Shown here: positions 25,705 to 35,141 of the stretch, one piece after another
Position numbering within the stretch: position 1 is the stretch's first letter
Layout: every line of letters begins with the position of its first letter
Source: Bifidobacterium subtile
Lineage (GTDB): Bacteria > Actinomycetota > Actinomycetes > Actinomycetales > Bifidobacteriaceae
DNA: 64,000 bases
Assembly: GCF_000741775.1 (NCBI RefSeq)
Contig: NZ_JGZR01000016.1
Coordinates: forward strand, 62,193 to 126,192
Direction: 5' to 3'
Position numbers and translations under genes: made by a program
Notes under the pieces: model-generated
Told to the model about the DNA's origin: nothing
What the model saw: only the letters and a program-made list of their open reading frames with translations
Database searches by the model: none

Positions 25705-27633
25705 TTATTTGCCTGCAACACCCGCGCTGCCGGCGCCATCCGCGTCCACGCCGGCGCCAGCACTCGAACCGCCATCCTCAAGCCTGGCCTTGGCGGCCTC
25801 GAAACGGGCCTTCTTGGCGGCCTCGCGCTCGGCCAGCTCGGCGTCGAAGCGGGCAAGCTCCTCGTCGACGGCCTCCTTGGGAATCTTGGCGAAGATGGGG
25901 ACCGGCTTGGGCACCGGCGTGCCCGCCACCAGCGGCTCGCTGACCCACGGGTGCACGGTTTCGCCCATCACGTAGTCTCCGGTGATAATCGGGTAGTTGA
26001 AGCCGGGCTTGTCGAGATCCTCGACATCCTCGATGCGCGGCAGCGGCGAGAACGTGCCCTCGCCGCCCAGCGCCTCCCAGACCTTCTGCGCGGAATGCGG
26101 CAGGAAGGGTGCGAGCAGATGGTTCGCGTCGGACACGGCCTGCGCGGCCACATGCAGCACGGTCGCCAAGCGCTTCTCGTCGTTCTTGATCTTCCACGGC
26201 TCGGTGGATGAGATGTATTTGTTGGTGTCGCCGACCACGCGCATCGCCTCGGACAGCGCGTTCTTCTGGCGATGGCGCTCAATCATGCCGCCGACGATGT
26301 CGAAGGCGTCTGCCGTCTCCTGCAGGAGCGCCCGATCCTCCTCGGTCATCGAATCCTCGTCGAGCTCGGGTATCGCGCCGAAGTTCTTGTTGATGAGATT
26401 GGCGACGCGGTTGACCAGATTGCCCCAGCTTGCGGCCAGCTCCTCGTTGTTGTGGCGGACGAATTCGGACCAGGTGAAGTCGGAGTCGGAGCTTTCCGGG
26501 CCGGCCACCGAAATGTAGTAGCGCACGGCGTCCACCGGATAGCGGGCGAGGATGTCCTTGACGTAGATCACGATGCCGCGCGAGGAGCTGAACTTCTTGC
26601 CCTCCATCGTCATGAACTCGGAGGCTACGACTTGCTCGGGCAGATTGAGCGGGCCGAGTTCGCCGACCTCGCCGTCCTTCGAGCCCTGCCCGTTGTAGGC
26701 GAGCATCTCGGAGGGCCAGATCTGCGAATGGAAGGTGATGTTGTCCTTGCCCATAAAGTAGTAGGCCGGCGTCGAGGAATCGTTCCACCAGGCGCGCCAG
26801 GCCTGCGGGTCGCCCTGCCGCCGCGCCCATTCGATGGAGGCCGACAGGTAGCCGATCACCGCGTCGAACCAGACGTAGAGCTTCTTGTTCGGGTTGTCGA
26901 TCCAGCCCTCGACCGGAATGGGGATGCCCCAGTCGATGTCGCGCGTGATGGCGCGGGGACGCACCTCCTTGAACAGGCCGAGCGAGAAGTTGATGACGTT
27001 CGTGCGCCAGCCTTCGCGCGTCTTGAGCCATGCGAGATTCGCCTCGGCGAGCGCCGGCAGGTCGAGGAAGAAGTGCTCGGTCTCCTCGAAGCGCGGCGTT
27101 TCGCCGTTGATCTTCGAAACCGGGTCAATCAGCTCGTCGGGGTCGAGCTCGTTGCCGCAATTGTCGCACTGGTCGCCGCGCGCGCCATCCGCGCCGCAGA
27201 TCGGGCAAGTGCCTTCGATATAGCGGTCGGGCAGCGTGCGGCCGGTCGACGGAGAGATCGCGACCTTCTGCGTGCCCTTGTAGATGTAGCCGTTGCTCAG
27301 GCACTGCTTGAACATCTCCTGCACGACGCGCTCGTGGTTGCCGGTCGTGGTGCGGGTGAACAAGTCGTAGCTCAGGCCCAGATCGCACAGATCCTTGGCG
27401 ATGACGCGGTTGTAGCGGTCGGCGAGCTGCTGCGCGCTCACGCCCTCGTTCTCGGCCTCGACCAGAATCGGGGTGCCGTGCTCGTCGGTGCCCGACACCA
27501 TCAGCACGTCGTTGCCCTTCATGCGCTCGTAGCGCGCGTAGACGTCCGAAGGTACGCCGAAGCCGGCGACGTGGCCGATGTGACGGGGGCCATTGGCGTA
27601 CGGCCAAGCGACATTCACCATAATATGAGTCAT
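25705..27633 (-). CDS. metG: Methionyl-tRNA synthetase
   Basis: 642 residues; charges tRNA-Met. HIGH motif at residues 18-21 ([15 protein letters not shown]), the zinc knuckle CPICG ... CDNCG, and the KMSKS equivalent KKFSSSRG are all present, followed by the anticodon-binding helical domain. There is no C-terminal tRNA-binding (EMAP) domain; instead about 60 residues of charged helix and a Gly/Ala tail. Start 27633: GATAAT (minus strand, 27647-27642) ends 8 bases before the ATG, a leaderless layout. Confidence 0.97.
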   Translation of the reverse strand: MTHIMVNVAWPYANGPRHIGHVAGFGVPSDVYARYERMKGNDVLMVSGTDEHGTPILVEAENEGVSAQQLADRYNRVIAKDLCDLGLSYDLFTRTTTGNHERVVQEMFKQCLSNGYIYKGTQKVAISPSTGRTLPDRYIEGTCPICGADGARGDQCDNCGNELDPDELIDPVSKINGETPRFEETEHFFLDLPALAEANLAWLKTREGWRTNVINFSLGLFKEVRPRAITRDIDWGIPIPVEGWIDNPNKKLYVWFDAVIGYLSASIEWARRQGDPQAWRAWWNDSSTPAYYFMGKDNITFHSQIWPSEMLAYNGQGSKDGEVGELGPLNLPEQVVASEFMTMEGKKFSSSRGIVIYVKDILARYPVDAVRYYISVAGPESSDSDFTWSEFVRHNNEELAASWGNLVNRVANLINKNFGAIPELDEDSMTEEDRALLQETADAFDIVGGMIERHRQKNALSEAMRVVGDTNKYISSTEPWKIKNDEKRLATVLHVAAQAVSDANHLLAPFLPHSAQKVWEALGGEGTFSPLPRIEDVEDLDKPGFNYPIITGDYVMGETVHPWVSEPLVAGTPVPKPVPIFAKIPKEAVDEELARFDAELAEREAAKKARFEAAKARLEDGGSSAGAGVDADGAGSAGVAGK

Positions 27634-27692
27634 AATCCACGATTATCTGGCCCAGCGGGGACAGCCGCGCCTTTCCACCCGCTTGCCCAAGC

Positions 27693-27752
27693 TTATGCAC
27701 AAATTTATGCACATCGAAAGGGTGTCATCGGGAAGTTATCCACATATCCACA
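27693..27752. other. Small DnaA-box cluster upstream of metG
   Basis: Four 9-mers in one orientation: TTATGCACA at 27693 and 27705, TTATCCACA at 27736 (perfect DnaA box) and ATATCCACA at 27744. They lie between metG and the divergent AbiEi-like gene. Possible DnaA-regulated promoter or titration site. Confidence 0.55.
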
Positions 27753-27803
27753 TTATTGCGACTTGGATGCATGGGCCGCACGCGGTGCTGTTACCGTCGC
27801 CTC

Positions 27804-28481
27804 ATGATATACGCAACGATTTCATCTCCGCAGGCAGCGCGCACAGCACTGCCCTCCTCCACCCTGCCAACGGCGGCGGCATCCGCGTCGCGCACGCCGT
27901 TCCGTGCGCCGCTGAACATGCCTTCTCATATGCCGCCCGCGGTCTTGAAGGCCCGGGACCTCCCCGGCCCGATGATCCTGCATCGCCTCGCATTCGTCGG
28001 GGCCGTGCGCAAGCTCGACAATGCCAGCGCCTATCTGACCGAAGACGCCAACACGCTCTATGGGCGCGGTGCCATCGTCCGTTCGGTCGCGCCTTATGGC
28101 ACAATCTGCTGCGCCGTGACCGCGGCCTGGGTGTGGCTGGGCGGCGAATTCCCCAAAACCATCGACATCGTCTCGACATCGCATTTTCGCACGCTGACGT
28201 ACGGCCGCAAGATCCGCGTGTTCAACCGCAATGCGCCGGCAGAGCATCTCACTTCGATCGGTGACCTGCGCATCACCACGCCGCAGCGCACCGCATGCGA
28301 TATCGCGCTGCTCAGCGAAGAGGAGGCGGGAGACATCTACGCCAACGAGATGGTCTGCGCGCTTATGGAGACTTACGGATTCCGTCCCACGGATTGCCTG
28401 GACATTCTGGCGGCCAACCGCTTCTGGCAGAACTCGCCCCGCGCGAAGCAGTTCTTCCGCATCATCGAGCATTGCTTCTGA
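27804..28481 (+). CDS. AbiEi-type antitoxin-like protein (type IV toxin-antitoxin family)
   Basis: 225 residues. The central part (ARDLPGPMILHRLAFVGAVR, LYGRGAIVRSVAPYGTICCAV, then ITTPQRTACDIALL) resembles proteins annotated as AbiEi-family antitoxin or 'transcriptional regulator' in bifidobacteria. A helix-turn-helix is not clear, and no AbiEii nucleotidyltransferase toxin is next to it, so an antitoxin role is only a family label. The start is a choice: TACCGT at 27792-27797 lies 6 bases before ATG 27804, fitting a leaderless mRNA; no ribosome site exists. A second relative lies at 36297-37271. Confidence 0.65.
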   Translation: MIYATISSPQAARTALPSSTLPTAAASASRTPFRAPLNMPSHMPPAVLKARDLPGPMILHRLAFVGAVRKLDNASAYLTEDANTLYGRGAIVRSVAPYGTICCAVTAAWVWLGGEFPKTIDIVSTSHFRTLTYGRKIRVFNRNAPAEHLTSIGDLRITTPQRTACDIALLSEEEAGDIYANEMVCALMETYGFRPTDCLDILAANRFWQNSPRAKQFFRIIEHCF

Positions 28482-28576
28482 AGGCGGTTCCTCAGCCCGT
28501 CAATCCCTCACTCTTAATCCCTTTAATCCCTTTAATCCCGTGCAGTTCCACCACTCGCACCAACCTAGGAGGTACG

Positions 28577-29134
28577 ATGCCCGCAATGATGCCATTGGCA
28601 GCGTCAAGAACCACGAGGCCTGCGCACGCAGAAAACCGAACGCGCCGACGGCTGAAGTCGCTTCGGGGAAGCCCCGACGCCGCAGCGCTCGCCCCTCGGC
28701 CCGGGAATCCCGGCCATCTCAGCCGGATTGGCGCTGGAACCGGCACAGACACAGATGCTGGCACACATACAGCTGCGACGCGTAATGCCGCAAATGGAGA
28801 CGCAGCCCGTGCAGCCGGCGCAGCCCGCACAATCCGCACCGCACGCCGCCTTGAGCCGCCGCGTCCGCCGCTCGCCCTGACGCCATTGCTGGCATGCGAG
28901 ACGGCAGACGAGGATATCCTATGGCATATCGCACACGAAGCGCCCGAGCTGCGCCGCTGGCTCGTAGCCAATCCCCACGCCGATGCGCTGCTGCTCGAAT
29001 ACGTGGCGCAAGCCAGCGGACCGGGAGTGAATGAGGCTTTCCACGTGTTCTTCGCGTCGATGGACGAATCAGTCGACGGGCCAGCAGACAGACCAACAGA
29101 CAGACCAACAGACGGACCAACAGAATCAGCATGA
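28577..29134 (+). CDS. Leucine-rich-repeat-variant (LRV)-like protein
   Basis: 185 residues. The first 100 are basic, Ala/Arg/Thr/Gly-rich and without clear fold. Residues about 100-155 read LTPLLACETADEDILWHIAH, then APELRRWLVANPHADALLLEY, the pattern of the variant leucine-rich repeat (LRV) unit found at the ends of several bifidobacterial and other actinobacterial proteins. The tail is a short DRPTDRPTDGPTE repeat from 11-base tandem DNA copies. AGGAGG at 28567-28572 gives a strong start. Function unknown. Confidence 0.6.
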   Translation: MPAMMPLAASRTTRPAHAENRTRRRLKSLRGSPDAAALAPRPGNPGHLSRIGAGTGTDTDAGTHTAATRNAANGDAARAAGAARTIRTARRLEPPRPPLALTPLLACETADEDILWHIAHEAPELRRWLVANPHADALLLEYVAQASGPGVNEAFHVFFASMDESVDGPADRPTDRPTDGPTESA

Positions 29135-29331
29135 TATGGCAGCGCGCAAATGACGCGCAACGGCGAAACGACGGGATGGCACTGACGGAACGACACCACA
29201 TAAAGCACTGAAACAACACGGAAATGCCTGAGGAGCACCACGGCGCAGACGCCCGTCTGCAGCGATGCCAGCCGACTGCGCCTCATGCGTCCATGGCAGC
29301 CCTGGTGCTAGACTCGTTCACCAAACCTTGA

Positions 29332-29429
29332 GCCGGCCATCGGAATTTCCCCGGCCTTAAGAATGACGGAGGTGGCGCAAAGGCCACCCGGGCACCGTCC
29401 TTGCCGGTCCCATGTACGACGCATGGGCC
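29332..29429 (+). promoter_or_regulatory. Structured leader before the MHS transporter
   Basis: In the 440-base gap 29135-29574 three stems follow one another: GCCGG/CCGGC (29332-29336/29351-29355), GGTGGC/GCCACC (29371-29376/29383-29388) closed by an outer GACGG/CCGTC (29365/29395), and CCCATG/CATGGG (29409-29414/29422-29427). It looks like a folded 5' leader, but it matches no riboswitch class I can name. Confidence 0.45.
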
Positions 29430-29574
29430 GTTGGAATTACTAGTCGTTCGTGCCGTGGCAGAGGGTCTGCACACGGGTTGTGGAGGAAGGCCATCCACGT
29501 GCGCGATGCCGTTTCCGTCCCGAGTTCATTACAGGAACCCGCAAAGGTCATACCGTAACAGAACGGAGGTTGTG

Positions 29575-31347
29575 ATGACACCATCGCAGAACCAGAATCA
29601 CCAATCGGCGCATCCCGCATATCAGCGCTCAAAATCGAGTCGCACGCGAGTCAGGAGCGCATCAAAGACGCCGCGCATGCGCCGGATCCACTTGCGCCGG
29701 CACCGGCTGAGAACCAGCGATGTCACGGTCGTGGAGCGCAGCACGCTGCAACAGGCGATCGGCGGAACCGTAGTCGGCAATTTCATGGAATGGTACGATT
29801 TCGGCGTCTACGGCTACTTGGCCGTGACGATGACCAGCGTGTTCACGAAAGGACTGCCGCAGAATCTGGGGCTGCTGGTGATGCTGCTGGGATTCGCCGT
29901 CAGCTTCCTGGTGCGGCCCGTGGGCGGCGTAGTCCTCGGGCCGCTCGGCGACCGGATCGGCCGGCAGAAGGTGCTGTTCTTCACGATGGGGCTCATGGCG
30001 GTTTCCACCGCGCTGATCGGCGTGCTGCCGACGGCCGCGCAGATCGGCGCATGGTCGGTGGCGCCGCTCTATGCGCTCAAAATGCTGCAGGGCTTCTCGA
30101 CCGGCGGCGAATACGCCGGCGCGACCACCTACATCTCCGAGTTCTCGCCTGATAAGAAGCGCGGCTACTACAGCGCCTGGCTCGACATGGGCTCGTATCT
30201 CGGCTCGGCGTTCGGCGCGGCGACCGTCGCCGTCGTCACGATGATCGCCACGAATATCGCCGGCCCGAACGCCATGGTCGATTGGGGTTGGCGCGTGCCG
30301 TATCTGCTGACGATCCCGCTGGGATTCGCCGCCATCATGCTGCGTACTCGGATTCCGGAAACCCCGCAGTTCGCCGATCATATGAAGCGTCAGGCCGAGG
30401 AGTCGGCCGTCATGGGCCAAACCGCTCAAGACATTGCGCAAGCGACCCAGTCGCAGGCACACGATCCTGAACACCCTGCCGAGGCATTCCAGCCGACCGA
30501 GCCAAAGCCCGTCGAACTCCAACCTCTTGCGGCACACGATACCCCCGGCACGCTGCGCTACGTCATCCACCATCATTGGCGCGAACTGCTGACCAGCGTC
30601 GCGATCGTGGCCGCCACGAATACGGCCGGGTATGTGCTCACGAGCTATATGCCGACCTATCTCGAAGAGGAAGTCGGCACCTCCACCACGATGGCCGCAG
30701 CCGCAACCGTCCCCGTGCTCATCATCATGTCGCTCAGCCTGCCGCTGATCGGGCGTCTTTCCGACCGTATCGGCCGCAAACCGGTCTACGCCGTGGCCAT
30801 CATCTCGACCCTTGTGTTGATGATGCCCGCTTTTCGGCTGCTGCACACCGGCGATTTCTGGGCCATCCAGCTCGCGCTCGCGCTCATCGCCATACCGGTG
30901 GCCTTCTACGCCGGCGTCTCGGCCAGCACCTTGCCCGCCTTGTTCCCCACCGATTCGCGTTTCGGCGGCATGGGGCTTTCGTATAATTTAGCGGTGTCCG
31001 TGTTCGGCGGCACCACGCCGCTCGTGTCCCAAGCGCTGATCCAGCTCACCGGCAATCACTATATGCCGGGCATCTACATCATGGTCTTTGGCTTCTTCAG
31101 CGCCATCGCCGTGATCGTGATGAAGGAATCCTCGAAATCCCCACTGCCTGGTTCGCTGCCGAGCGTCGGCACCAAGGCCGAGGCCGTGCAGCTCGTGCGC
31201 ACGCAGGACGAGAACCCGCTGATCGATACCACGAGCATGCCGATGCCCTTGGTCACCGTGGAAATCCCCGCCGGTCAGAACATGCCGCAGCAGCCCGAAG
31301 CCATCAGACCGGTGACGGGCGCGGTTTCAGATTCGCGTCAGGCATAG
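29575..31347 (+). CDS. MFS transporter of the metabolite:H+ symporter (ProP-like) family
   Basis: 590 residues; family members have about 440-500. The first 60 are a basic Ser/Arg/Gln leader. The MHS signature GTVVGNFMEWYDFGVYGYLA opens the first helix, GDRIGRQKVLFF and SDRIGRKPVYAV are the two MFS loop motifs, and FSTGGEYAGATTYISE is the helix-5 motif of the family. The mid-loop after helix 6 is stretched by a Gln/Ala/Pro/Glu-rich piece of about 50 residues. It likely takes up proline, betaine or an organic acid with H+. GGAGG at 29565-29569 sets the start; a long folded leader lies upstream. Confidence 0.88.
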   Translation: MTPSQNQNHQSAHPAYQRSKSSRTRVRSASKTPRMRRIHLRRHRLRTSDVTVVERSTLQQAIGGTVVGNFMEWYDFGVYGYLAVTMTSVFTKGLPQNLGLLVMLLGFAVSFLVRPVGGVVLGPLGDRIGRQKVLFFTMGLMAVSTALIGVLPTAAQIGAWSVAPLYALKMLQGFSTGGEYAGATTYISEFSPDKKRGYYSAWLDMGSYLGSAFGAATVAVVTMIATNIAGPNAMVDWGWRVPYLLTIPLGFAAIMLRTRIPETPQFADHMKRQAEESAVMGQTAQDIAQATQSQAHDPEHPAEAFQPTEPKPVELQPLAAHDTPGTLRYVIHHHWRELLTSVAIVAATNTAGYVLTSYMPTYLEEEVGTSTTMAAAATVPVLIIMSLSLPLIGRLSDRIGRKPVYAVAIISTLVLMMPAFRLLHTGDFWAIQLALALIAIPVAFYAGVSASTLPALFPTDSRFGGMGLSYNLAVSVFGGTTPLVSQALIQLTGNHYMPGIYIMVFGFFSAIAVIVMKESSKSPLPGSLPSVGTKAEAVQLVRTQDENPLIDTTSMPMPLVTVEIPAGQNMPQQPEAIRPVTGAVSDSRQA

Positions 31348-31506
31348 CAGATGCCTGCATCTGGCGGAATGCGCTGCTCAATGAAGCGGCAGCGATCCCG
31401 CTGGCCATGCTGCCACACTGTCCTACTGGCCTACTGGCCATAGTCAGGTCAGAGAATGCGGGCCAAGGGAGCATAACGCAAATGCCCGAGTAACTCACGG
31501 CACCCC

Positions 31507-32571
31507 TCACTCGCCGTCCCGCAGCGCCAGCACGGCCGCGTAGACCTCTTTGCGGCTTGCCAGCGAGCCGTCCGGCAGCGGATGCTCGACGACCAGCTTG
31601 GCGATGGCATCCTTGACGCGAATGCCTTGGGCTTTCGAGCGTTCGGCGGCCAGCGCCGCCAAGGCATCGATGCTGAGCACGTCGGGAGATTCCTGCGCGG
31701 CCGTCTCATCGTCTGCTCCGCCGATGACGAGTACGATTTCGCCGCGCGGCGGATTGTCGACGACGCTTTGACGAATCTCGTTGATGCCGCCACGGCGAAT
31801 TTCCTCGTAGTCCTTGGTCAGCTCGCGGCACAGCGCCATCGGCCGGTCCGGGCCGAACGCGGCCAGCAGATCGTCCATCGTTTCGGCGATGCGATGCAAG
31901 GTTTCGTAGCACACGATGGTGCGCCGCTCGGCACGCAGCATACGTAGCCGCTGCATGCGTTCGGCGTGCTTGCGCGGCACGAAACCCTCGTAGCAGAAGC
32001 GGTCCGTGGGCAGGCCGGACAAGGCGAGCGCATCGAGCACCGCGCTCGGGCCGGGCGCGCAGGTCACCGGAATGCCGCGCTCGATGGCGCGACGGACGAT
32101 GGCTAGCCCCGGGTCGTTGATGGTCGGCATGCCCGCATCGGACACCACCAGCACGCTGGCGCCTTCGGCCACCTGATCGAGCAGCCCGTCCGCCTTGTTG
32201 CGCTCGTTGTGGTCGTGATAGGAGATGACCTGGCCACCCACATGCACGCCTAGGCGGTTGGCCAGATCGTACAGCCGCCTCGTGTCCTCCGCCGCGACGA
32301 TGTCGGCGCGTTCCAGCAGCGCGACCAGCCGCGCGGAGGCGTCGGCCGTGTTGCCGATCGGCGTCGCAGCAAGGATGACAGTGCCGGAGGGAATCGGCAC
32401 GGCCTTTTCTGGGCGCTGCTCGACCTGCGACGGCGACGGCGACGGCGGCTGTGCGTGCGTCGATGCTGTGCCTTTTTGCGTCAAGGGCGGTTCCGATGCC
32501 GACTCCACGACCGGCGCTGAACCCGCCGCCGGTGCTGCCGCCTGCGCGGATTGCGTATCTTCCGTTTCCAT
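31507..32571 (-). CDS. rsmI: 16S rRNA (cytidine(1402)-2'-O)-methyltransferase
   Basis: 354 residues; 2'-O-methylates C1402 of 16S rRNA in the P site. The tetrapyrrole-methylase fold is clear: GTVILAATPIGNTADASARL, IVAAEDTRR, ISYHDHNE, LVVSDAGMPTINDPG, and VTCAPGPSAVLDALALSGLP with FCYEGFVPRK. A Ala/Ser/Pro/Gln-rich leader of about 65 residues precedes the domain. GATACT (minus strand, 32584-32579) lies 7 bases before ATG 32571, so the gene is probably leaderless from there, not from 32601. It diverges from pmt, as in many Actinobacteria. Confidence 0.94.
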   Translation of the reverse strand: METEDTQSAQAAAPAAGSAPVVESASEPPLTQKGTASTHAQPPSPSPSQVEQRPEKAVPIPSGTVILAATPIGNTADASARLVALLERADIVAAEDTRRLYDLANRLGVHVGGQVISYHDHNERNKADGLLDQVAEGASVLVVSDAGMPTINDPGLAIVRRAIERGIPVTCAPGPSAVLDALALSGLPTDRFCYEGFVPRKHAERMQRLRMLRAERRTIVCYETLHRIAETMDDLLAAFGPDRPMALCRELTKDYEEIRRGGINEIRQSVVDNPPRGEIVLVIGGADDETAAQESPDVLSIDALAALAAERSKAQGIRVKDAIAKLVVEHPLPDGSLASRKEVYAAVLALRDGE

Positions 32572-32904
32572 GATTTCCAGTATCGCGCGATGTGTCCACA
32601 ACGGGTATTCGCCACTCGGGTCTGCACTATGCTCCCACCACTAAGCTCCCACCGCAATGCATCCGCAGGGTCACATGGCACAGGGTTACATAGCGCAGGG
32701 TTTCGGCGGCAAGGCTGGCGGCCGGCGCCCCGCGCTTCCTCTGCCGCGACTCTGCGCACCGAGGCATGTCCCGCCTGCTCGTCCCAAACCAGTCCGCGCC
32801 GCCCAAGACAAACAACGCCATGTGCAATCGTCGCCTATGCGACGTGCCGCAACCGGGATAATGTGGTACCAGAACAAGTCGAGACGCGTCGAGGAAGGGG
32901 ACCC
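32572..32904. other. Gene-free gap between divergent rsmI and the mannosyltransferase
   Basis: 333 bases. The rsmI side carries the GATACT box at 32579-32584. On the other side AGGAAGGGG at 32891-32899 is the ribosome site of the mannosyltransferase; a promoter for it is likely near the GATAATGTGG at 32857. Nothing else stands out. Confidence 0.5.
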
Positions 32905-34662
32905 ATGCCGTCATTCATGCATGCCACAGACACCAGTGGCAACACATCGCTATCCGCCAACCCGCATGCACGGTATCGGCGGGCTGCCGTGGCGCATTCG
33001 GATCGGGACTCATTGCGCTCCTACGCTTATGCCGATTCCTCACACTTCAAGACTTCATCCGGCAACGGGCCGTATGCGCAATCGTCTGCGCCCAACCGAC
33101 CCATCACATGGCTGCTCACGCTGCTCGTCGCGGCGTTCGGCGGGCTGCTGCGATTCCTGCGGCTTGGCAACCCGCGCGAGATTGTGTTCGACGAGACCTA
33201 CTACGTCAAGGACGCATGGACGATGCTGCTGACCGGCGAGCCGCGCGACTGGCCGAAAACCACGCTCATAGACGGGGTCAGGCAGCCTATCGATGCGGCA
33301 TTCGCCGCCGGACACGTGGGCGGCTGGCTTGATACAGCCGAATATGTCGTCCATCCACCGGTGGGTAAATGGCTTATCGCCGCAGGTCTCAAGCTCTTCG
33401 GCGGGGCAGCGAACCCCTTCGCTTGGCGCGTCGGCGTCGCCGTGGCAGGCACCGTGGCGATTGTGCTGATGATTCGCGTGGCATTACGGCTGTTCCGCAA
33501 CGTGCCGATCGCCTTGATCGCCGGCCTGCTGATGTCGCTCGACGGGGTCGGCATCGTCATGAGCCGCACCGGGCTGCTCGACAACTTCATCATGGTTTTT
33601 GCGCTCGGGGCCTTCAGCCTGCTGCTCATACACCGCGACTGGGCGCGAGCGCGGCTGCATGAGCAATACGCGCGCGACTCACGATCGCATTCCGCCACAT
33701 GGATTCCCAGCACATCGCGGCATGGCAAATCCTTTATGCTCAATGCCCGCGGGCCGTTCATCGCGCTGTCATGGTGGCGGGTGGGCGCCGCGACGCTGCT
33801 CGGTCTGGCAACCGGCGTGAAATGGTCCGGCATATACCTGTTCGCCGCATTTGCCGTGATCAGCGTGACCTGGGACGCATGGGAGCGCCATCAGACCGGC
33901 TACCGCGGATGGCTGGGCACCGGGCTGGTCAAGGATGCTCTGCCGAGCGTCGCGTATATGGTGCCGCTCTGGGCGGGGACGTATTTGGCCGGATGGCTCG
34001 GCTGGTTCATGCACCGCGATTCGTACATGCGCGACTGGGCCGCCGCCAATCCCAGCGAAGACATCGGCTGGCTGCCCGAAACGCTGCGGTCCTTCGTGCA
34101 ATATCATGTGCAGATGTGGCAGTTCCACACCACTTTGGATACGCCGCATGCATATAAGGCCAATCCACTCACCTGGCCGCTGCAAATCCGCCCCACGAGT
34201 TTCTATTGGACCAAACTGCACGGCCACCCTGGCCTATGCTCGCTGTCGCCGGACTCGCAGTGCGTGTCAGCCGTAACCTCCCTAGGCAATCCGCTGATTT
34301 GGTGGCTCGGGTCGTTCTGCGTGATCGTCGGCATCGTCGTTGCCGTGAAGCGGCGTGGCGACTGGAAGATATGGGCCGTTCTCGCTGGATTCATCGGCGG
34401 CTGGCTGCCTTGGGCGCAGTACCTGCATCGCACCACCTTCACCTTCTATTCGATCGTCATCCTGCCTTGGATCGTGCTCGCGATCTGCTATGCGGCTGAC
34501 TGGTATCGACGAAGCGTCTCGACTCGTGCCTGGCGGATCACCATCGGGGTTGTTTTGGGGCTGATCGCGCTGGTGACGCTGTTCTTCTACCCGATTTGGA
34601 CCGCGATGCCCGTGCCGTACGAGTTCTGGCTGAGTCATATGTGGTTCAGATCGTGGATCTAG
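32905..34662 (+). CDS. PMT-family dolichyl/polyprenyl-phosphate-mannose--protein O-mannosyltransferase
   Basis: 585 residues, close to actinobacterial Pmt. After a 70-residue hydrophilic leader the GT39 core starts: RFLRLGNPREIVFDETYYVK carries the essential DE pair in the first outside loop, and VVHPPVGKWLIAAGLKLFGG is the second conserved loop. About eleven membrane segments follow, ending in a family-typical HMWFRSWI C-terminus. The enzyme moves mannose from a polyprenyl phosphate onto Ser/Thr of exported proteins at the outer face. GAGGAAGGGG precedes the ATG. The rsmI-pmt divergent pair is conserved in Actinobacteria. Confidence 0.92.
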   Translation: MPSFMHATDTSGNTSLSANPHARYRRAAVAHSDRDSLRSYAYADSSHFKTSSGNGPYAQSSAPNRPITWLLTLLVAAFGGLLRFLRLGNPREIVFDETYYVKDAWTMLLTGEPRDWPKTTLIDGVRQPIDAAFAAGHVGGWLDTAEYVVHPPVGKWLIAAGLKLFGGAANPFAWRVGVAVAGTVAIVLMIRVALRLFRNVPIALIAGLLMSLDGVGIVMSRTGLLDNFIMVFALGAFSLLLIHRDWARARLHEQYARDSRSHSATWIPSTSRHGKSFMLNARGPFIALSWWRVGAATLLGLATGVKWSGIYLFAAFAVISVTWDAWERHQTGYRGWLGTGLVKDALPSVAYMVPLWAGTYLAGWLGWFMHRDSYMRDWAAANPSEDIGWLPETLRSFVQYHVQMWQFHTTLDTPHAYKANPLTWPLQIRPTSFYWTKLHGHPGLCSLSPDSQCVSAVTSLGNPLIWWLGSFCVIVGIVVAVKRRGDWKIWAVLAGFIGGWLPWAQYLHRTTFTFYSIVILPWIVLAICYAADWYRRSVSTRAWRITIGVVLGLIALVTLFFYPIWTAMPVPYEFWLSHMWFRSWI

Positions 34663-34677
34663 CTGCGCTACACTCAG

Positions 34678-34746
34678 CCTTCGCGACCTTAGCGGTCGCT
34701 CACCTCACCTATGCGAAGTCCACAGGGCTTCGCATTACGGCTCAGC
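34678..34746. repeat. Dispersed double-hairpin repeat after the mannosyltransferase
   Basis: Relative of the unit at 16270-16390: CCTTCGCG, CTTAGCGG, CGCTCACCTC, ACGGCTCAGC in the same order. Hairpins GCGACC/GGTCGC (34683-34688/34694-34699) and GCGAAG/CTTCGC (34713-34718/34728-34733). It lies 16 bases after the stop codon and probably serves as a terminator. The rest of the gap to 35141 shows a GGGGTTTTG/CAAAACCCC pair (34796 and 34890) and no gene. Confidence 0.7.
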
Positions 34747-35141
34747 TTATGTGACTGGTTGCAGAATTAAATCTACCTGTCAGGCAGTCTGAGATGGGGT
34801 TTTGCTGCCTCATAAAATGGACTCGCATCGCAATGGCCATCAATGCTGGGCGATATCAACGGTCACGTCGTTGGGGCTTACTTGCAAGGCACAAAACCCC
34901 AGTTTCTCCGCTTGTATCAATTTTGCACGTCATTGCCCAATCACTGCATGCTGTGGAGTGGCATGATCCTTACCGCACATGCCTAGCGATGCGCATCGGT
35001 AATGAGGAGCGTTTGGTTGCTGCGGCACTTGCGGCTTATTGTAAGCGCTGCCCGATTCGTCGTTGCTGCCGTCACCGCAAGGCCGTGGTGGGTCGTGGTG
35101 TAAGGTGGACACGCATTGAGACCGCGTACGACAGGATTTTC

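Noticed and set aside
24947..25975. Plus-strand frame through the gap before metG
   Set aside because: It runs through the hairpin repeats and ends antisense to metG; the protein is repeat translation without a fold.
26272..27807. A 511-codon plus-strand open frame across metG
   Set aside because: Antisense to a clear metG with all synthetase motifs; an overlap artefact of high GC.
29409..29429. Stem with loop TACGACG considered as guanidine-II (mini-ykkC) riboswitch
   Set aside because: That class needs two stems with ACGR loops; only one such loop is seen and the loop size differs.
32551..32904. Longer N-terminus for the mannosyltransferase
   Set aside because: The frame is open upstream but overlaps the divergent rsmI start; a strong ribosome site stands only before ATG 32905.
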